Position numbers and translations under genes: made by a program
Assembly: GCF_004799285.1 (NCBI RefSeq)
Contig: NZ_SSND01000004.1
Location: forward strand, 186,001 to 250,000
Length of the DNA stretch: 64,000 bases
Direction: 5' to 3'
DNA from: Aliigemmobacter aestuarii
Lineage (GTDB): Bacteria > Pseudomonadota > Alphaproteobacteria > Rhodobacterales > Rhodobacteraceae
The notes under the pieces: model-generated
Database searches by the model: none
Told to the model about the DNA's origin: nothing
Seen by the model: the letters and a program-made list of their open reading frames with translations, nothing else
Part shown: in pieces, positions 35,090 to 43,152 of the stretch
Numbering within the stretch: the first letter of the stretch is position 1
How the letters are laid out: each line of letters opens with the position of its first letter

Positions 35090-35592
35090 GGCCGCACCTC
35101 CGGCGTGAGCCCCGTCCAGATGAAGGACCGCACCGCCTCTATCAGCGCTTTGGGTTCGGCGGCGACTGGCACGTCGCCCACGGCACGGGGCGCGGCCAGC
35201 GCCCGGTCCAGGGCAACGCACAGGGCTGCGCTCGACTGGACCACGGTGACGTTCGAGAGCTGCGCCATCTCGGCCGCGGTGTCCTGCTGGTGGTCGTTCC
35301 GATGCTCGCCCAGATCGGCGCGGCGCGGCATCAGTATAAGCGGCTTGCCCAGGTCGAGCGCGGTCAGAATGGTGCCCATCCCGGCATGCGCGACGACCAC
35401 CCGCGCGGCGGCGAAGGTGTCGGCAAAGGCGCGCTGGTCCAGATGCGCGCAGGTTTGCAGATGGGTATAGGTCTTGGAGGACTGGCCAGTCTGGGCGATC
35501 ACTGGCACCTCGAGGTGCAGCGCGGCCCACGTGTCCAGCGCAAGCAATAGCCGGTCAAAGGGCAACTGCGTGCCCACGGTGGCAAAGATCAT
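35086..35592 (-). CDS. Alg13/PssE-like glycosyltransferase subunit
   Basis: This 168-residue protein corresponds to the C-terminal, sugar-nucleotide-binding half of a GT28-type enzyme, as in Alg13, PssE or EpsF-like proteins. It begins MIFATVGTQLPFDRLL and contains the conserved VVVAHAGMGTILTALDLGKPLILMPRRADLGEHRNDHQ segment. The partner half is encoded immediately upstream (35618-36130), and the pair probably makes one membrane-bound glycosyltransferase, often a glucuronosyl or GlcNAc transferase. It overlaps the next gene by ATGA. Confidence 0.88.
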   Translation of the reverse strand: MIFATVGTQLPFDRLLLALDTWAALHLEVPVIAQTGQSSKTYTHLQTCAHLDQRAFADTFAAARVVVAHAGMGTILTALDLGKPLILMPRRADLGEHRNDHQQDTAAEMAQLSNVTVVQSSAALCVALDRALAAPRAVGDVPVAAEPKALIEAVRSFIWTGLTPEVRP

Positions 35593-35617
35593 GGCGGTGA
35601 CTTTCGGGGGAGGGGGC

Positions 35618-36130
35618 TTACAGGACCGCGCCGCGATAGGCGGCGCCGGTGGCGCGGGCGACGGCGGGCCATTGGCTCAGCACCAGGTCGGCGGCCTTTT
35701 GGGCCAGCCGGGCCGAGACCGACAGGTCGCGGGCGTTGGCGATCGAGTCGATGAACATGGTGCGGGCGCCTATCAGCCGGGCAAAACGGATGGCCAGATA
35801 GCCGCCCGCCGCCCCGGTCGAGACCACGACATCGGGCCTTACGCGCAACACGATCAGCGCAAGCTTCAACGCGGCGAAGACCAGCCGCAGGGGCGTGTCC
35901 TTGTTGGCATCGGGATAGACATGCACCGGCGCAGGGGCCACGGCTCCGGCGACCGAGCGGTCAACGGTGGCAAAATGCACCTCGGCACCCGCAAAGGCCG
36001 GGCGCAGGCGCATCAACTGCACCCAGTGCCCACCGCCCGATGCCACGGCCAGCACGCAGGGCGGGCGGGGTGTGTTATCGGCGCGGCGAGCGGCCTTGCG
36101 GGCGGTGAAAGGGGCGGTCATGGTGATCAT
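35618..36130 (-). CDS. Alg14/PssD-like glycosyltransferase subunit
   Basis: The 170-residue partner of the Alg13-like protein carries the acceptor-binding and membrane-anchoring half. It has the glycine-rich start CVLAVASGGGHWVQLMRLRPAF, then PDVVVSTGAAGGYLAIRFARLIGARTMFIDSIANARDLSVSARL, both typical of Alg14/PssD. The start at 36130 is taken because CGAGGAC lies seven bases upstream; a longer frame would overlap the upstream gene and the palindrome at 36237-36252. The palindrome centre is 114 bases from this start, suggesting an internal promoter. Confidence 0.88.
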   Translation of the reverse strand: MITMTAPFTARKAARRADNTPRPPCVLAVASGGGHWVQLMRLRPAFAGAEVHFATVDRSVAGAVAPAPVHVYPDANKDTPLRLVFAALKLALIVLRVRPDVVVSTGAAGGYLAIRFARLIGARTMFIDSIANARDLSVSARLAQKAADLVLSQWPAVARATGAAYRGAVL

Positions 36131-36198
36131 TTCAGTGTCCTCGGGCGGTGTTTCTTCTGCCCTGCGGTGTATCGGCTTCGTGATGTAAACACATGCAA

Positions 36199-37461
36199 TC
36201 AAACGGTATTCATCTGACCGCTTTGGGGTCTTTCGGCTATCCTTGCGGATAGCACAGGCACCCGGCGGAGCACGGCCAGTTGTTCGTACAGGGCAACCAT
36301 GCGCGCCGCCTTGGCGGGCCACAGCCCCTCGGCCGCGACCTTTGCCCGGGCGGACTGGCCGAGGCGGGTACGCAACAGGGGGTCATCATCCAGCCGCCGC
36401 ACCGCTCCAGCGATGGCGGAAGCAAAAGCGTCGGGCGTGGTGACCGGCAGGCGCAGGCCGCAATCGTCGTCCACGATGAAATCCGGGCCCCCGCGCGCAG
36501 CGGTGACAACGGGCAGGCCGTGGCGCATCGCCTCGTAAAGCACGCCCCCTGCCGGTTCGCGGAAGGACGGGAAGACGAAGACGTCGTGGCTTGCGTAAAG
36601 CGCCTCAACATGCTCGCGCGGCAGGCGACCGTGGAAGGTCACGCGCTCGGCCACGCCCAGCGCCTGTGCCTCGGCCTGACAGAGCGCGATCTCTTCGCCT
36701 GCCCCGGCGCTGGTCAACGTGATGCCGGGCCGGTCGGCCAGATGCGCCAACGCGCGCACCGCATCGCGCAAGCCTTTGGTGCGTACGCCCCGGCCCACAT
36801 GCAAAAGGCGCAAGGGCCGCTCGGGCGCTGCCACGGGCGGGGGCAGGTCGTCGATGCCCAGTTCCAGCACGGGTTCGAACCGTTGCAAGGGGATGTCGGC
36901 AAGCACCTCCCGCACATAGGGCGCCACGCCCAGCACACAGGCTGCGCGGCTGTAGGAGGCGCGCAGCCAGGGGTCGTGCCGGAACCGCCAGGTATCGAGC
37001 GCGCGCAGGCGGGTAAAAATTGGGGCCGAAGCAGCCTCGGCCTGGAACGCCTGCGGCGTGTCGAGCGCGCCGCCGAGCGGACCAATGATATAGGGCATGT
37101 CGAAGTGGCGTAGTGGCGAGGGATAGCGGGCGGCCTGCGGCATCAGCTGGTGGGCGATGTCGAAGTGCTCTCCCTGAACCAACGCGCGTGCGATCCAGCG
37201 GCGGACATGGGCGGCAAACACCGGCCAGGCGGGCTTCAACATTGCGTTCAGCCTTTCGTTGCGCCGCGCCCAACGGGGCTCGGGCCAAGTGACGACGCGA
37301 ACGCCAGGCAGTTGGGTCGCGAGGTCGGGTCGGCCGGGGCGCTGGAAGGCAAGGACCGTCAGATTTACAAGGCCGGCCAGCGCCTGCGCCCATTTCAGGG
37401 CAACAAAGGCCTCGCCCACGTCAGAGGCATCGATATTGGGCGCGATGAGAAGGACCTTCAT
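36199..37461 (-). CDS. Family 4 (GT-B) glycosyltransferase
   Basis: This 420-residue GT-B enzyme begins MKVLLIAPNIDASDVGEAFVALKWAQAL, and its N-terminal acceptor half holds FDMPYIIGPLGGALDTP. The C-terminal nucleotide-sugar half shows LLHVGRGVRTKGLRDAV, ERVTFHGRLPREHVEALYASHDVFVFPSFREPAGGVLYEAMRHGLPVV, the GT4 E-x7-E region. The start at 37461 overlaps the stop of the upstream GT2 gene (ATGA); the frame is open further upstream but without homology. A CTATCC palindrome lies inside its last codons (VLSARIAE), so that site is both coding and possibly regulatory. Confidence 0.9.
   Translation of the reverse strand: MKVLLIAPNIDASDVGEAFVALKWAQALAGLVNLTVLAFQRPGRPDLATQLPGVRVVTWPEPRWARRNERLNAMLKPAWPVFAAHVRRWIARALVQGEHFDIAHQLMPQAARYPSPLRHFDMPYIIGPLGGALDTPQAFQAEAASAPIFTRLRALDTWRFRHDPWLRASYSRAACVLGVAPYVREVLADIPLQRFEPVLELGIDDLPPPVAAPERPLRLLHVGRGVRTKGLRDAVRALAHLADRPGITLTSAGAGEEIALCQAEAQALGVAERVTFHGRLPREHVEALYASHDVFVFPSFREPAGGVLYEAMRHGLPVVTAARGGPDFIVDDDCGLRLPVTTPDAFASAIAGAVRRLDDDPLLRTRLGQSARAKVAAEGLWPAKAARMVALYEQLAVLRRVPVLSARIAERPQSGQMNTV
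36237..36252. promoter_or_regulatory. CTATCC palindrome, copy B (inside the GT4 gene)
   Basis: CTATCC-TTGC-GGATAG, a perfect inverted repeat. It lies in the 3' end of the GT4 gene and is centred 114 bases upstream of the Alg14-like start. Confidence 0.6.
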
Positions 37462-38366
37462 GCCCGCCCCTCCTGCGGCCAGGCACGGGGATAGTCGGCC
37501 ACCACGTTTGCGAAATGCTGGGCGCGGTCGCGCGCGCCGGGGCGTCGCGCCAGCGCGAGGCCCGCCCACAGCACCGCACGCGAGGCGTTGAAGCCCAGCA
37601 GAAGCCCATAGCAGGCCAGCCCCGCGGCGAGCCCGCCATGCTTGCGGTGCAGCCGCACCGTGCCTTCGGTCAGCATCACGTCGCGCCGGTGGTCCAGCCG
37701 CCGCGCGGCGCCGCCGCCGAAATGCACGATCTCTCCCACGGGCGCAAAGTGCACGCCCCAGCCCGCGACGGCAAAGCGGCGGCACCAGTCGGTTTCCTCG
37801 CCGTAGAAGAAGAACGCCTCGTCCAGGACGCCTACCTCGGCCAACGCCGCACGGCGGACGAACATTGCGCAGCCGGAAACGGCGGGCACCTCTGCCTCGG
37901 CCACAAGGCCCAGATTCGGCGCGCGGTTGCGACCAAGGCCCAGCGTCTGACGCATGAGATAGCCGAACCCCGGCCAGCCTTTGACCGAATCCTGCACCGT
38001 CCCGTCGCGGTTCAGTACTCGTGGCCCCAGCACCGCCGCCTTCGGATGCGCGTCCAGCCAGTGCACGGCGGCGCATAGCACATCCCCCCGGACCAGCGTG
38101 TCGGTGTTCAGCAGAAGAACATGCCGACCCCGCGCCCAAGACAGCGCCTGATTGTTGGCCGCCGCAAAACCCCTGTTGGTGACGTTGGCGATGACCCCCA
38201 CCTGCGGGAAGTGGGCCGCCAGCATCGCAAGCGATTCGTCGGTCGAGCCGTTGTCGACCACGATGACCTCCATCGTCAGGGCGCCCTGGCCGGCGAAGAC
38301 CGTGGCAAGGCAGTCGCGCAGCATCTCGTGTGTGTTCCAGTTGACTAGGATGACCGTCAGATCCAT
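37458..38366 (-). CDS. Family 2 glycosyltransferase, rhamnosyltransferase-like
   Basis: This 302-residue GT2 enzyme begins MDLTVILVNWNTHEMLRDCLATVF and continues with EVIVVDNGSTDESLAML, VTNRGFAAANNQAL and LLNTDTLVRGDVL, with TD-T as the metal motif. Further landmarks are VSGCAMFVRRAALAEVGVLDEAFFFYGEETDWCRRF and a C-terminal hydrophobic portion. This pattern is typical of the WbbL/RfbN rhamnosyltransferase-like group. It is followed by a four-base overlap with the GT4 gene. Donor specificity is not established. Confidence 0.9.
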   Translation of the reverse strand: MDLTVILVNWNTHEMLRDCLATVFAGQGALTMEVIVVDNGSTDESLAMLAAHFPQVGVIANVTNRGFAAANNQALSWARGRHVLLLNTDTLVRGDVLCAAVHWLDAHPKAAVLGPRVLNRDGTVQDSVKGWPGFGYLMRQTLGLGRNRAPNLGLVAEAEVPAVSGCAMFVRRAALAEVGVLDEAFFFYGEETDWCRRFAVAGWGVHFAPVGEIVHFGGGAARRLDHRRDVMLTEGTVRLHRKHGGLAAGLACYGLLLGFNASRAVLWAGLALARRPGARDRAQHFANVVADYPRAWPQEGRA

Positions 38367-38399
38367 TGGCTTTGTCCTTGCTGATCCAATGTTTGGCTA

Positions 38400-39710
38400 T
38401 CAGAACAGCCGCGCCACGGGTGCGCGCGGGCGGGTGGCGCGGCAGTGCAGAAGGGGGGCGGCGCCTATCCCTTTGCGCCGCTCTGGCAGCGGTGCATCCG
38501 ACAGCCAGGCCCCGGCGCCGATCAGGAACAGAAACAGCACGAAGAGAGCGTTCCACAGGTGCACGGTGGCCGCCGCCACCGCGATGCCGAACAGGGTAAA
38601 GGCCCAGGCGTGCCGCGCGCGCTTCCACGCCTCGGGCAGGCCCTGCCGACGGGCGTTCGCAACCACCATCCCCAGTACCAGTCCCACCAGCATCGCCCAG
38701 GCCGGAAGGCCATAGCGCATGGCGATCAAGAGCCAGAAGTTATCCATGCTGTCCGACATCCAGACTGGGCGTTCCCATTCACCAAGCCCAATGCCTAGGA
38801 GGGGATGGCGCGCGACCTCGGCGGTGCCGAACTCGAACAAGAGGATTCGGTTGTAGGCGGACTGGGTGGAGAAGGTGAAATACGTGACGAATACGTGGAA
38901 GGGTGTGCGGTTTGAAAACAGGTCGATGCCCAGATAAACTAGGACGAACAGACCCAGTAGCATCAACCAACGGCCCTGGATGCCACGGAACAGCCGCTCC
39001 CAGGCGGCGACGAAGCCCTGCATCATCAGCACGAGGTAAGGTCCGCCCGAGGCCGACAGGAAAGTGGCCAGCCCCACACCCAGAACCTGCGCCATGCCGG
39101 GCAGGTTCGTCAGCCGCTTTTCGGCCACCACGTACCAGGCCATTGAAAAGGCCGCCGCCGAGAAGACGCCATACAGGATCGGGTGGTCGAAGGGGCCGAA
39201 GGTGCGCTCCAGCCCCATGCGCTGCTCGATGAACGGCGCGGGCGCCCCGCCGCTGATCGCCGCAAGGCCATCGTGCAGGATATGTACCGAGGTCAGCGCC
39301 TCTGGCAGGGTGAAGCTGACCATGGCGACCACGGTGATGACAAAGGCGTGGGCAAAGGCGCGAAAGTCCGCGTAGCTGCGGATGTAAACGCGGCCCATCA
39401 GCCAGGCACCTGCGAACTCGACGAAATAGATGCCGCCCGACTCGATCCCCTGCTGCAGGCCGCCCCAGTTGATCAGCGACACCAGCGCCAACGTGCAATG
39501 CCCCAGCACCAGCGCGTCGAAGATGTTCGGCTTGACGTTACGTCCGGACAGAAGCCGTAGCAGCATGGGCAGGAACATCGCCAGCAGCACGATGCGATAG
39601 GCCGACATGCGCAGGCCGCCCAGCGAGACGCCGACCGAGGTGGGCAGCATCATCCCTAGGAAGAACAGCGCCACCGGCACCGGCACGCCAAGGATGCGAC
39701 GGTCCGCCAT
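38400..39710 (-). CDS. Polysaccharide polymerase/O-antigen ligase-like membrane protein
   Basis: This 436-residue protein has about ten to twelve hydrophobic segments and a large hydrophilic loop in the middle to C-terminal half, with RMGLERTFGPFDHPILYGVF, FLSASGGPYL and RHPLLGIGLGEWERPVW. These resemble Wzy polymerases and WaaL-type ligases (the G-x-G-x-G loop signature). In an operon with a flippase and an initiating transferase the Wzy role is more likely. It lies three bases upstream of the acyltransferase stop. Low sequence conservation in the family limits certainty. Confidence 0.78.
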   Translation of the reverse strand: MADRRILGVPVPVALFFLGMMLPTSVGVSLGGLRMSAYRIVLLAMFLPMLLRLLSGRNVKPNIFDALVLGHCTLALVSLINWGGLQQGIESGGIYFVEFAGAWLMGRVYIRSYADFRAFAHAFVITVVAMVSFTLPEALTSVHILHDGLAAISGGAPAPFIEQRMGLERTFGPFDHPILYGVFSAAAFSMAWYVVAEKRLTNLPGMAQVLGVGLATFLSASGGPYLVLMMQGFVAAWERLFRGIQGRWLMLLGLFVLVYLGIDLFSNRTPFHVFVTYFTFSTQSAYNRILLFEFGTAEVARHPLLGIGLGEWERPVWMSDSMDNFWLLIAMRYGLPAWAMLVGLVLGMVVANARRQGLPEAWKRARHAWAFTLFGIAVAAATVHLWNALFVLFLFLIGAGAWLSDAPLPERRKGIGAAPLLHCRATRPRAPVARLF

Positions 39711-39713
39711 GGG

Positions 39714-40682
39714 TCACGCAACCGCCCGGTGCCGCAGCACGGGGGCCTCGACAAGGGTCCAGCTGGCCCAGGCTATTGGGAGGACGGCGGCAAGGCTCGC
39801 CACAGCCAGCATGGGCGCCGGCAGGCCCGGCATCAGATACGCCAGCGTCTGCGCCACTGGCCAGCCGTAGATGTAGATGCCATAGGACAAATCGGCCCGC
39901 ATTGCATGCGCAGGCAGACGGAAGGCCACGACCAGCGCCAAATGTCCCAGCGTCGCGATGGCCAGAGGCCAGCCCAGAGGGGCCGCCAAAGCCAGAATGA
40001 GGGTCACGGGAAGGGTCAGCGGCAGGTAATGGCGCAGTCCATGGGCCGCCATTCCCAGTACGAAGGCCACGAACATCGGCGCGAAGACTTCCAGTCGTTC
40101 CGGCAGCCCCTGCACGGCCCACAGCGCCAGCGCCGCCGCCAGTACTGCCGCAATCCCCGCCTCGTGCCGCATCAGCCCCAACCGCACCGCACCCCAGCAC
40201 AGCGCATAGGCCATTACCTCGTGCGACAGGCTCCAGAGCGGACCGTTCACGATGCCGGGCATCGCCACATGGCCGAATGCGCCGGGGATGCGATGCTCCA
40301 GCGAGACCAGCGTGATGCCGCGAGCGAGGTAGGTCAGCGCCTCACTCCCTGTGGGACGGCCCCCCGTGGCTACGGCCAAGGCCAGCGTGACCACCAGCGC
40401 CACGGCGAGGCCCGGCAGCAGCCGCCGCGCGCGGGCGGCCCAGAAGCCCGCCGTCGTCTGGCGTTCCGCCGACCCGGCGATCAGCAGGCCCGAAAGGAAG
40501 AAGAACAGCCCCACCGCCACGCCACCCAGCGAACGGCCGGTCAGCCGCTCCAGCGGCTCAAGCGTTCCTGCGCCGAGGGCCAGTGGCCAAGCGTGGCTGA
40601 CGACCACTGCCACAGCCAGCACCAGCCGCAGAGCGTGCAGGTTGTTGGCCCGCCCGCGGGTCATGGCATCGGCCAGCTTCAT
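39714..40682 (-). CDS. Acyltransferase 3 family membrane protein (OafA-like)
   Basis: This 322-residue integral membrane acyltransferase begins RGRANNLHALRLVLAVAVVVSHAWPL, with the catalytic-type His in SHAWPL and the R-x-LLP segment RARRLLPGLAVAL. GGVAVGLFFFLSGLLIAGSA and a late YGIYIYGWPVAQTL are also diagnostic. It should add acetyl or succinyl groups to the polymer. The start at 40682 overlaps the stop of the upstream FrhB-like gene. A longer frame continues into that gene and is rejected. Confidence 0.9.
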   Translation of the reverse strand: MKLADAMTRGRANNLHALRLVLAVAVVVSHAWPLALGAGTLEPLERLTGRSLGGVAVGLFFFLSGLLIAGSAERQTTAGFWAARARRLLPGLAVALVVTLALAVATGGRPTGSEALTYLARGITLVSLEHRIPGAFGHVAMPGIVNGPLWSLSHEVMAYALCWGAVRLGLMRHEAGIAAVLAAALALWAVQGLPERLEVFAPMFVAFVLGMAAHGLRHYLPLTLPVTLILALAAPLGWPLAIATLGHLALVVAFRLPAHAMRADLSYGIYIYGWPVAQTLAYLMPGLPAPMLAVASLAAVLPIAWASWTLVEAPVLRHRAVA

Positions 40683-41926
40683 TCCTGCACCAGTACCGCC
40701 CGCCACAGCCGCCCCCGCCAGATGCGCCGCAGCGTGCCGCCTACGGATGACAGCTTTGCCCGCAACGGCAGCGCCATCCAGGCCGCGAACAGCGGCAGGC
40801 CCCGGTCGGCAGGCACGGCCATTCCGGCGATCCGCATCGCCAGACGCCGCCCCCATACGGCCCCTTGCGCGGCCACAAGGTTTGGCTGCGCCATGGCAAT
40901 TGCATCGCGGCCTTCGGGGCTTGCCTCCAAGACCCCCGCCGCAACGGCGTCGCGGATCAGCCGCAGGCCGCGAGGGGTGCGGGCGACGATCAGCGACCGG
41001 CCCGCCTGCGCTTCGCCCTTGGGTGCCTCATGCCAGGGGTCGCCGACCGAGATGTCGGCGAATGCGCCGGTGTGGTCGGTGCAGATGCGGCAGCGCCAGC
41101 GGCGGTTGGCCTGCAGGATCTCGCCCCAGCCTTTCGCATAGGTGATACCAGGACTTGTGATTTCGGTGCCCGAGGCATCGCGCCAGCGCGCCTGCATCAG
41201 GCCCGGCCAGCCCTCGCCGCGATAACGCAGTGCCGTGGGCATGGCACCCTCGGGCATCCCCAGCGTCGCCAACAGGCGGTCAGTGGCGCGCAGGTTGGGC
41301 GCTCCAGCGCAGAAGATGGCAATGGTCAGGGGAATTTTCGCGGCCAGCGCTGCGTCGGCGGCGGTAGCACGGTTGACGGTCGCCACGTCGCAGGGCTTGC
41401 CAATGAAGGCCACGGGCTCGGCGCCCGCCGCGATCTCGCCCAGCGCTTCGGCCGGGCTCGCCTGCGCGTAACGCGAGCCTGCGCCGCGCAAGAGACCCTC
41501 GCGGGACCGGCTAATGACCGCCGCGTTCCGTCGCGGGTCGTCCTTTTGCGCCGCGATATGCGCCACACCCTTCGCCAGCCCCGACTGCAGCGCAAACAGT
41601 GCCAGCGCCGTGACCGCACCGCCCGAACTGCCGCGATGGCGGATTTCAGGGTCCATCGCATGGCCCTGCCATACGGCCAGGACAGGACCCCACGCCCGAT
41701 CGATGGCGTCGCGGCGTGGCAAGGCACCGAAGTCGGCTCCGGTTCCGGCACAAAGACGCGCGGCCGACTGCGCGGCGCGGTGCCCCTCGGGCGTCGCCTT
41801 TACCATGGGTCTGCGACCGTGGACCGGGTCCTCGATCATGTGTATGGACTGCGGGAACAGGCCTGCACAGGCGCCGCATCCGGTGCAGAGGTTGCGCTGG
41901 ACGGCGAAGGTGATGGGGTCGGTCAT
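40679..41926 (-). CDS. FrhB/FdhB-type Fe-S protein of the exopolysaccharide operon
   Basis: The 415-residue protein belongs to the coenzyme F420 hydrogenase/dehydrogenase beta-subunit family. The N-terminal cluster motif reads NLCTGCGACAGLFPQS: three of four ligand cysteines are present and the fourth is Phe. A RHRGSSGGAVTALALFALQ segment, FIGKPCDVATVNRA and a WRCRICTDHTGAFADISVGDPW motif follow, all typical of FrhB-like proteins. Relatives occur next to polysaccharide pyruvyl transferases in many exopolysaccharide loci, where their reaction is undefined. It lies between the flippase and acyltransferase genes with four-base overlaps at both sides. Confidence 0.85.
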   Translation of the reverse strand: MTDPITFAVQRNLCTGCGACAGLFPQSIHMIEDPVHGRRPMVKATPEGHRAAQSAARLCAGTGADFGALPRRDAIDRAWGPVLAVWQGHAMDPEIRHRGSSGGAVTALALFALQSGLAKGVAHIAAQKDDPRRNAAVISRSREGLLRGAGSRYAQASPAEALGEIAAGAEPVAFIGKPCDVATVNRATAADAALAAKIPLTIAIFCAGAPNLRATDRLLATLGMPEGAMPTALRYRGEGWPGLMQARWRDASGTEITSPGITYAKGWGEILQANRRWRCRICTDHTGAFADISVGDPWHEAPKGEAQAGRSLIVARTPRGLRLIRDAVAAGVLEASPEGRDAIAMAQPNLVAAQGAVWGRRLAMRIAGMAVPADRGLPLFAAWMALPLRAKLSSVGGTLRRIWRGRLWRAVLVQE

Positions 41927-43149
41927 GGCAGGGTCCTAAGGCGGGGGAACAGGATGTCGCGCGCCAACCACAGCGCGGCGGCGGTGGCCGCGGCTTCGCC
42001 CAGCACGGCGGTGGTGGCGATGGCGTGCAGCGGCAGGCCCAATGCGGCGGAGACGCAGGCGGGGACCAGCGCCGCCGCGCGCCACAGGTTGGCGCGGGCG
42101 GGGTCCCCGGTGCGGCCATGCGCGACGGCCAGTTGCGACAGCGGCGTGCGCAGGATGCGCCCGGCCGCGGCAAGGCCAAGCAGCAGGGCAAGCGCCGCGT
42201 CGGGCCGGAACGCCTGACCCCAGGCGAGGCCGATCACGACCGGCGCAAGGGCGGAAAAGGCCAGCGCAAAAGCCAGCGCCCCGGCCAAGTGGGCCGCCAG
42301 AGCGGCCCGCGCCGCCGCGCCCAGCGCCGTACCTGCCAGCCCCCGCAGCCGGGGCGCCAGCAGGGAGCCCGCCGCGCGCCCGGTGATCTGGGCGGGCAAC
42401 ATGGCCAGTTGAAAGGTCACGCCATAGAGCGCCACCTCGGCCCAGCCGTACCAGCCCGCCACCACCAGCCGGTCGGCCTGAAAGGTCAGGAACATCAGCG
42501 CGGCGTTCAGGATCAGCGGACCGCCGAAACCTAGAACCTCCGCCAGCACGGCGCGGTCGAAAACCGCGCGCCAGGCCGTCCGGGCCAGGACATGCGAGAG
42601 TCCTACTTGCGCCAACGCCTGTGCCAGAAGGATCGCCACAATGGCACGATGGTCGCCCGCCATCGCCAGCGCCAGCGGCACGGCGGCCAGCATCGCCAAC
42701 ACCGCGCCACCCTCGACTACGACCAGTGGCCCCAGACGGCGCTCACGTTCTTCCAGGCGGTAGCCCAGATGCACAAACCCGCGCACCAGCGGCACCAGCG
42801 CCAGTGTGGCATGCGTCGCGCCCCCCGCCGCGCCGGGTAACAGAGCCGCCGCTGGCAGCGCCAGCGTCAGCAGCATCGCTGCCGTAACGACACCGCGCAA
42901 AAGCGCCGCTCCGTGCAGCGCGGCCAGTAACGCTGCGCCGATTTCGCCCGATCGCGCCATCAGGAACCGCTCGACCCCGGCATCGGCCAGCATCTCGGCC
43001 AAACGCAGCACCAGCGCCAGCACCATTGTACGGCCCAACTCCTCGGCCCCGAGCGCCCGCGCGATCAGCACCGACCGCGCCAATGCCGCGCCTTCGGCAG
43101 CGAGCGGCACGGTCCAGCCGGCCAGCGCGGTGGCAAGACCCCGGCGCAT
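41923..43149 (-). CDS. Oligosaccharide flippase (Wzx/MATE-like)
   Basis: This 408-residue membrane protein has about 12 hydrophobic segments, starts MRRGLATALAGWTVPLAAEGAALARSVLIARALGAEELGRTMVLALVL in the usual Wzx manner, and has GFGGPLILNAALMFLTFQADRLVVAGWYGWAEVALYGVTFQLAMLPAQI in the seventh and eighth helices. It should flip the lipid-linked repeat unit across the inner membrane. It sits between pyruvyl transferase and FrhB-like genes, overlapping the latter by four bases. The family is diverse, so the exact identity rests partly on context. Confidence 0.85.
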   Translation of the reverse strand: MRRGLATALAGWTVPLAAEGAALARSVLIARALGAEELGRTMVLALVLRLAEMLADAGVERFLMARSGEIGAALLAALHGAALLRGVVTAAMLLTLALPAAALLPGAAGGATHATLALVPLVRGFVHLGYRLEERERRLGPLVVVEGGAVLAMLAAVPLALAMAGDHRAIVAILLAQALAQVGLSHVLARTAWRAVFDRAVLAEVLGFGGPLILNAALMFLTFQADRLVVAGWYGWAEVALYGVTFQLAMLPAQITGRAAGSLLAPRLRGLAGTALGAAARAALAAHLAGALAFALAFSALAPVVIGLAWGQAFRPDAALALLLGLAAAGRILRTPLSQLAVAHGRTGDPARANLWRAAALVPACVSAALGLPLHAIATTAVLGEAAATAAALWLARDILFPRLRTLP

Positions 43150-43152
43150 CCC

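Noticed and set aside
36199-38628. 809-residue minus-strand frame suggesting a fused two-domain protein
   Set aside because: Only the 420 residues from 37461 have glycosyltransferase features; the upstream part is an out-of-frame reading of the GT2 gene.
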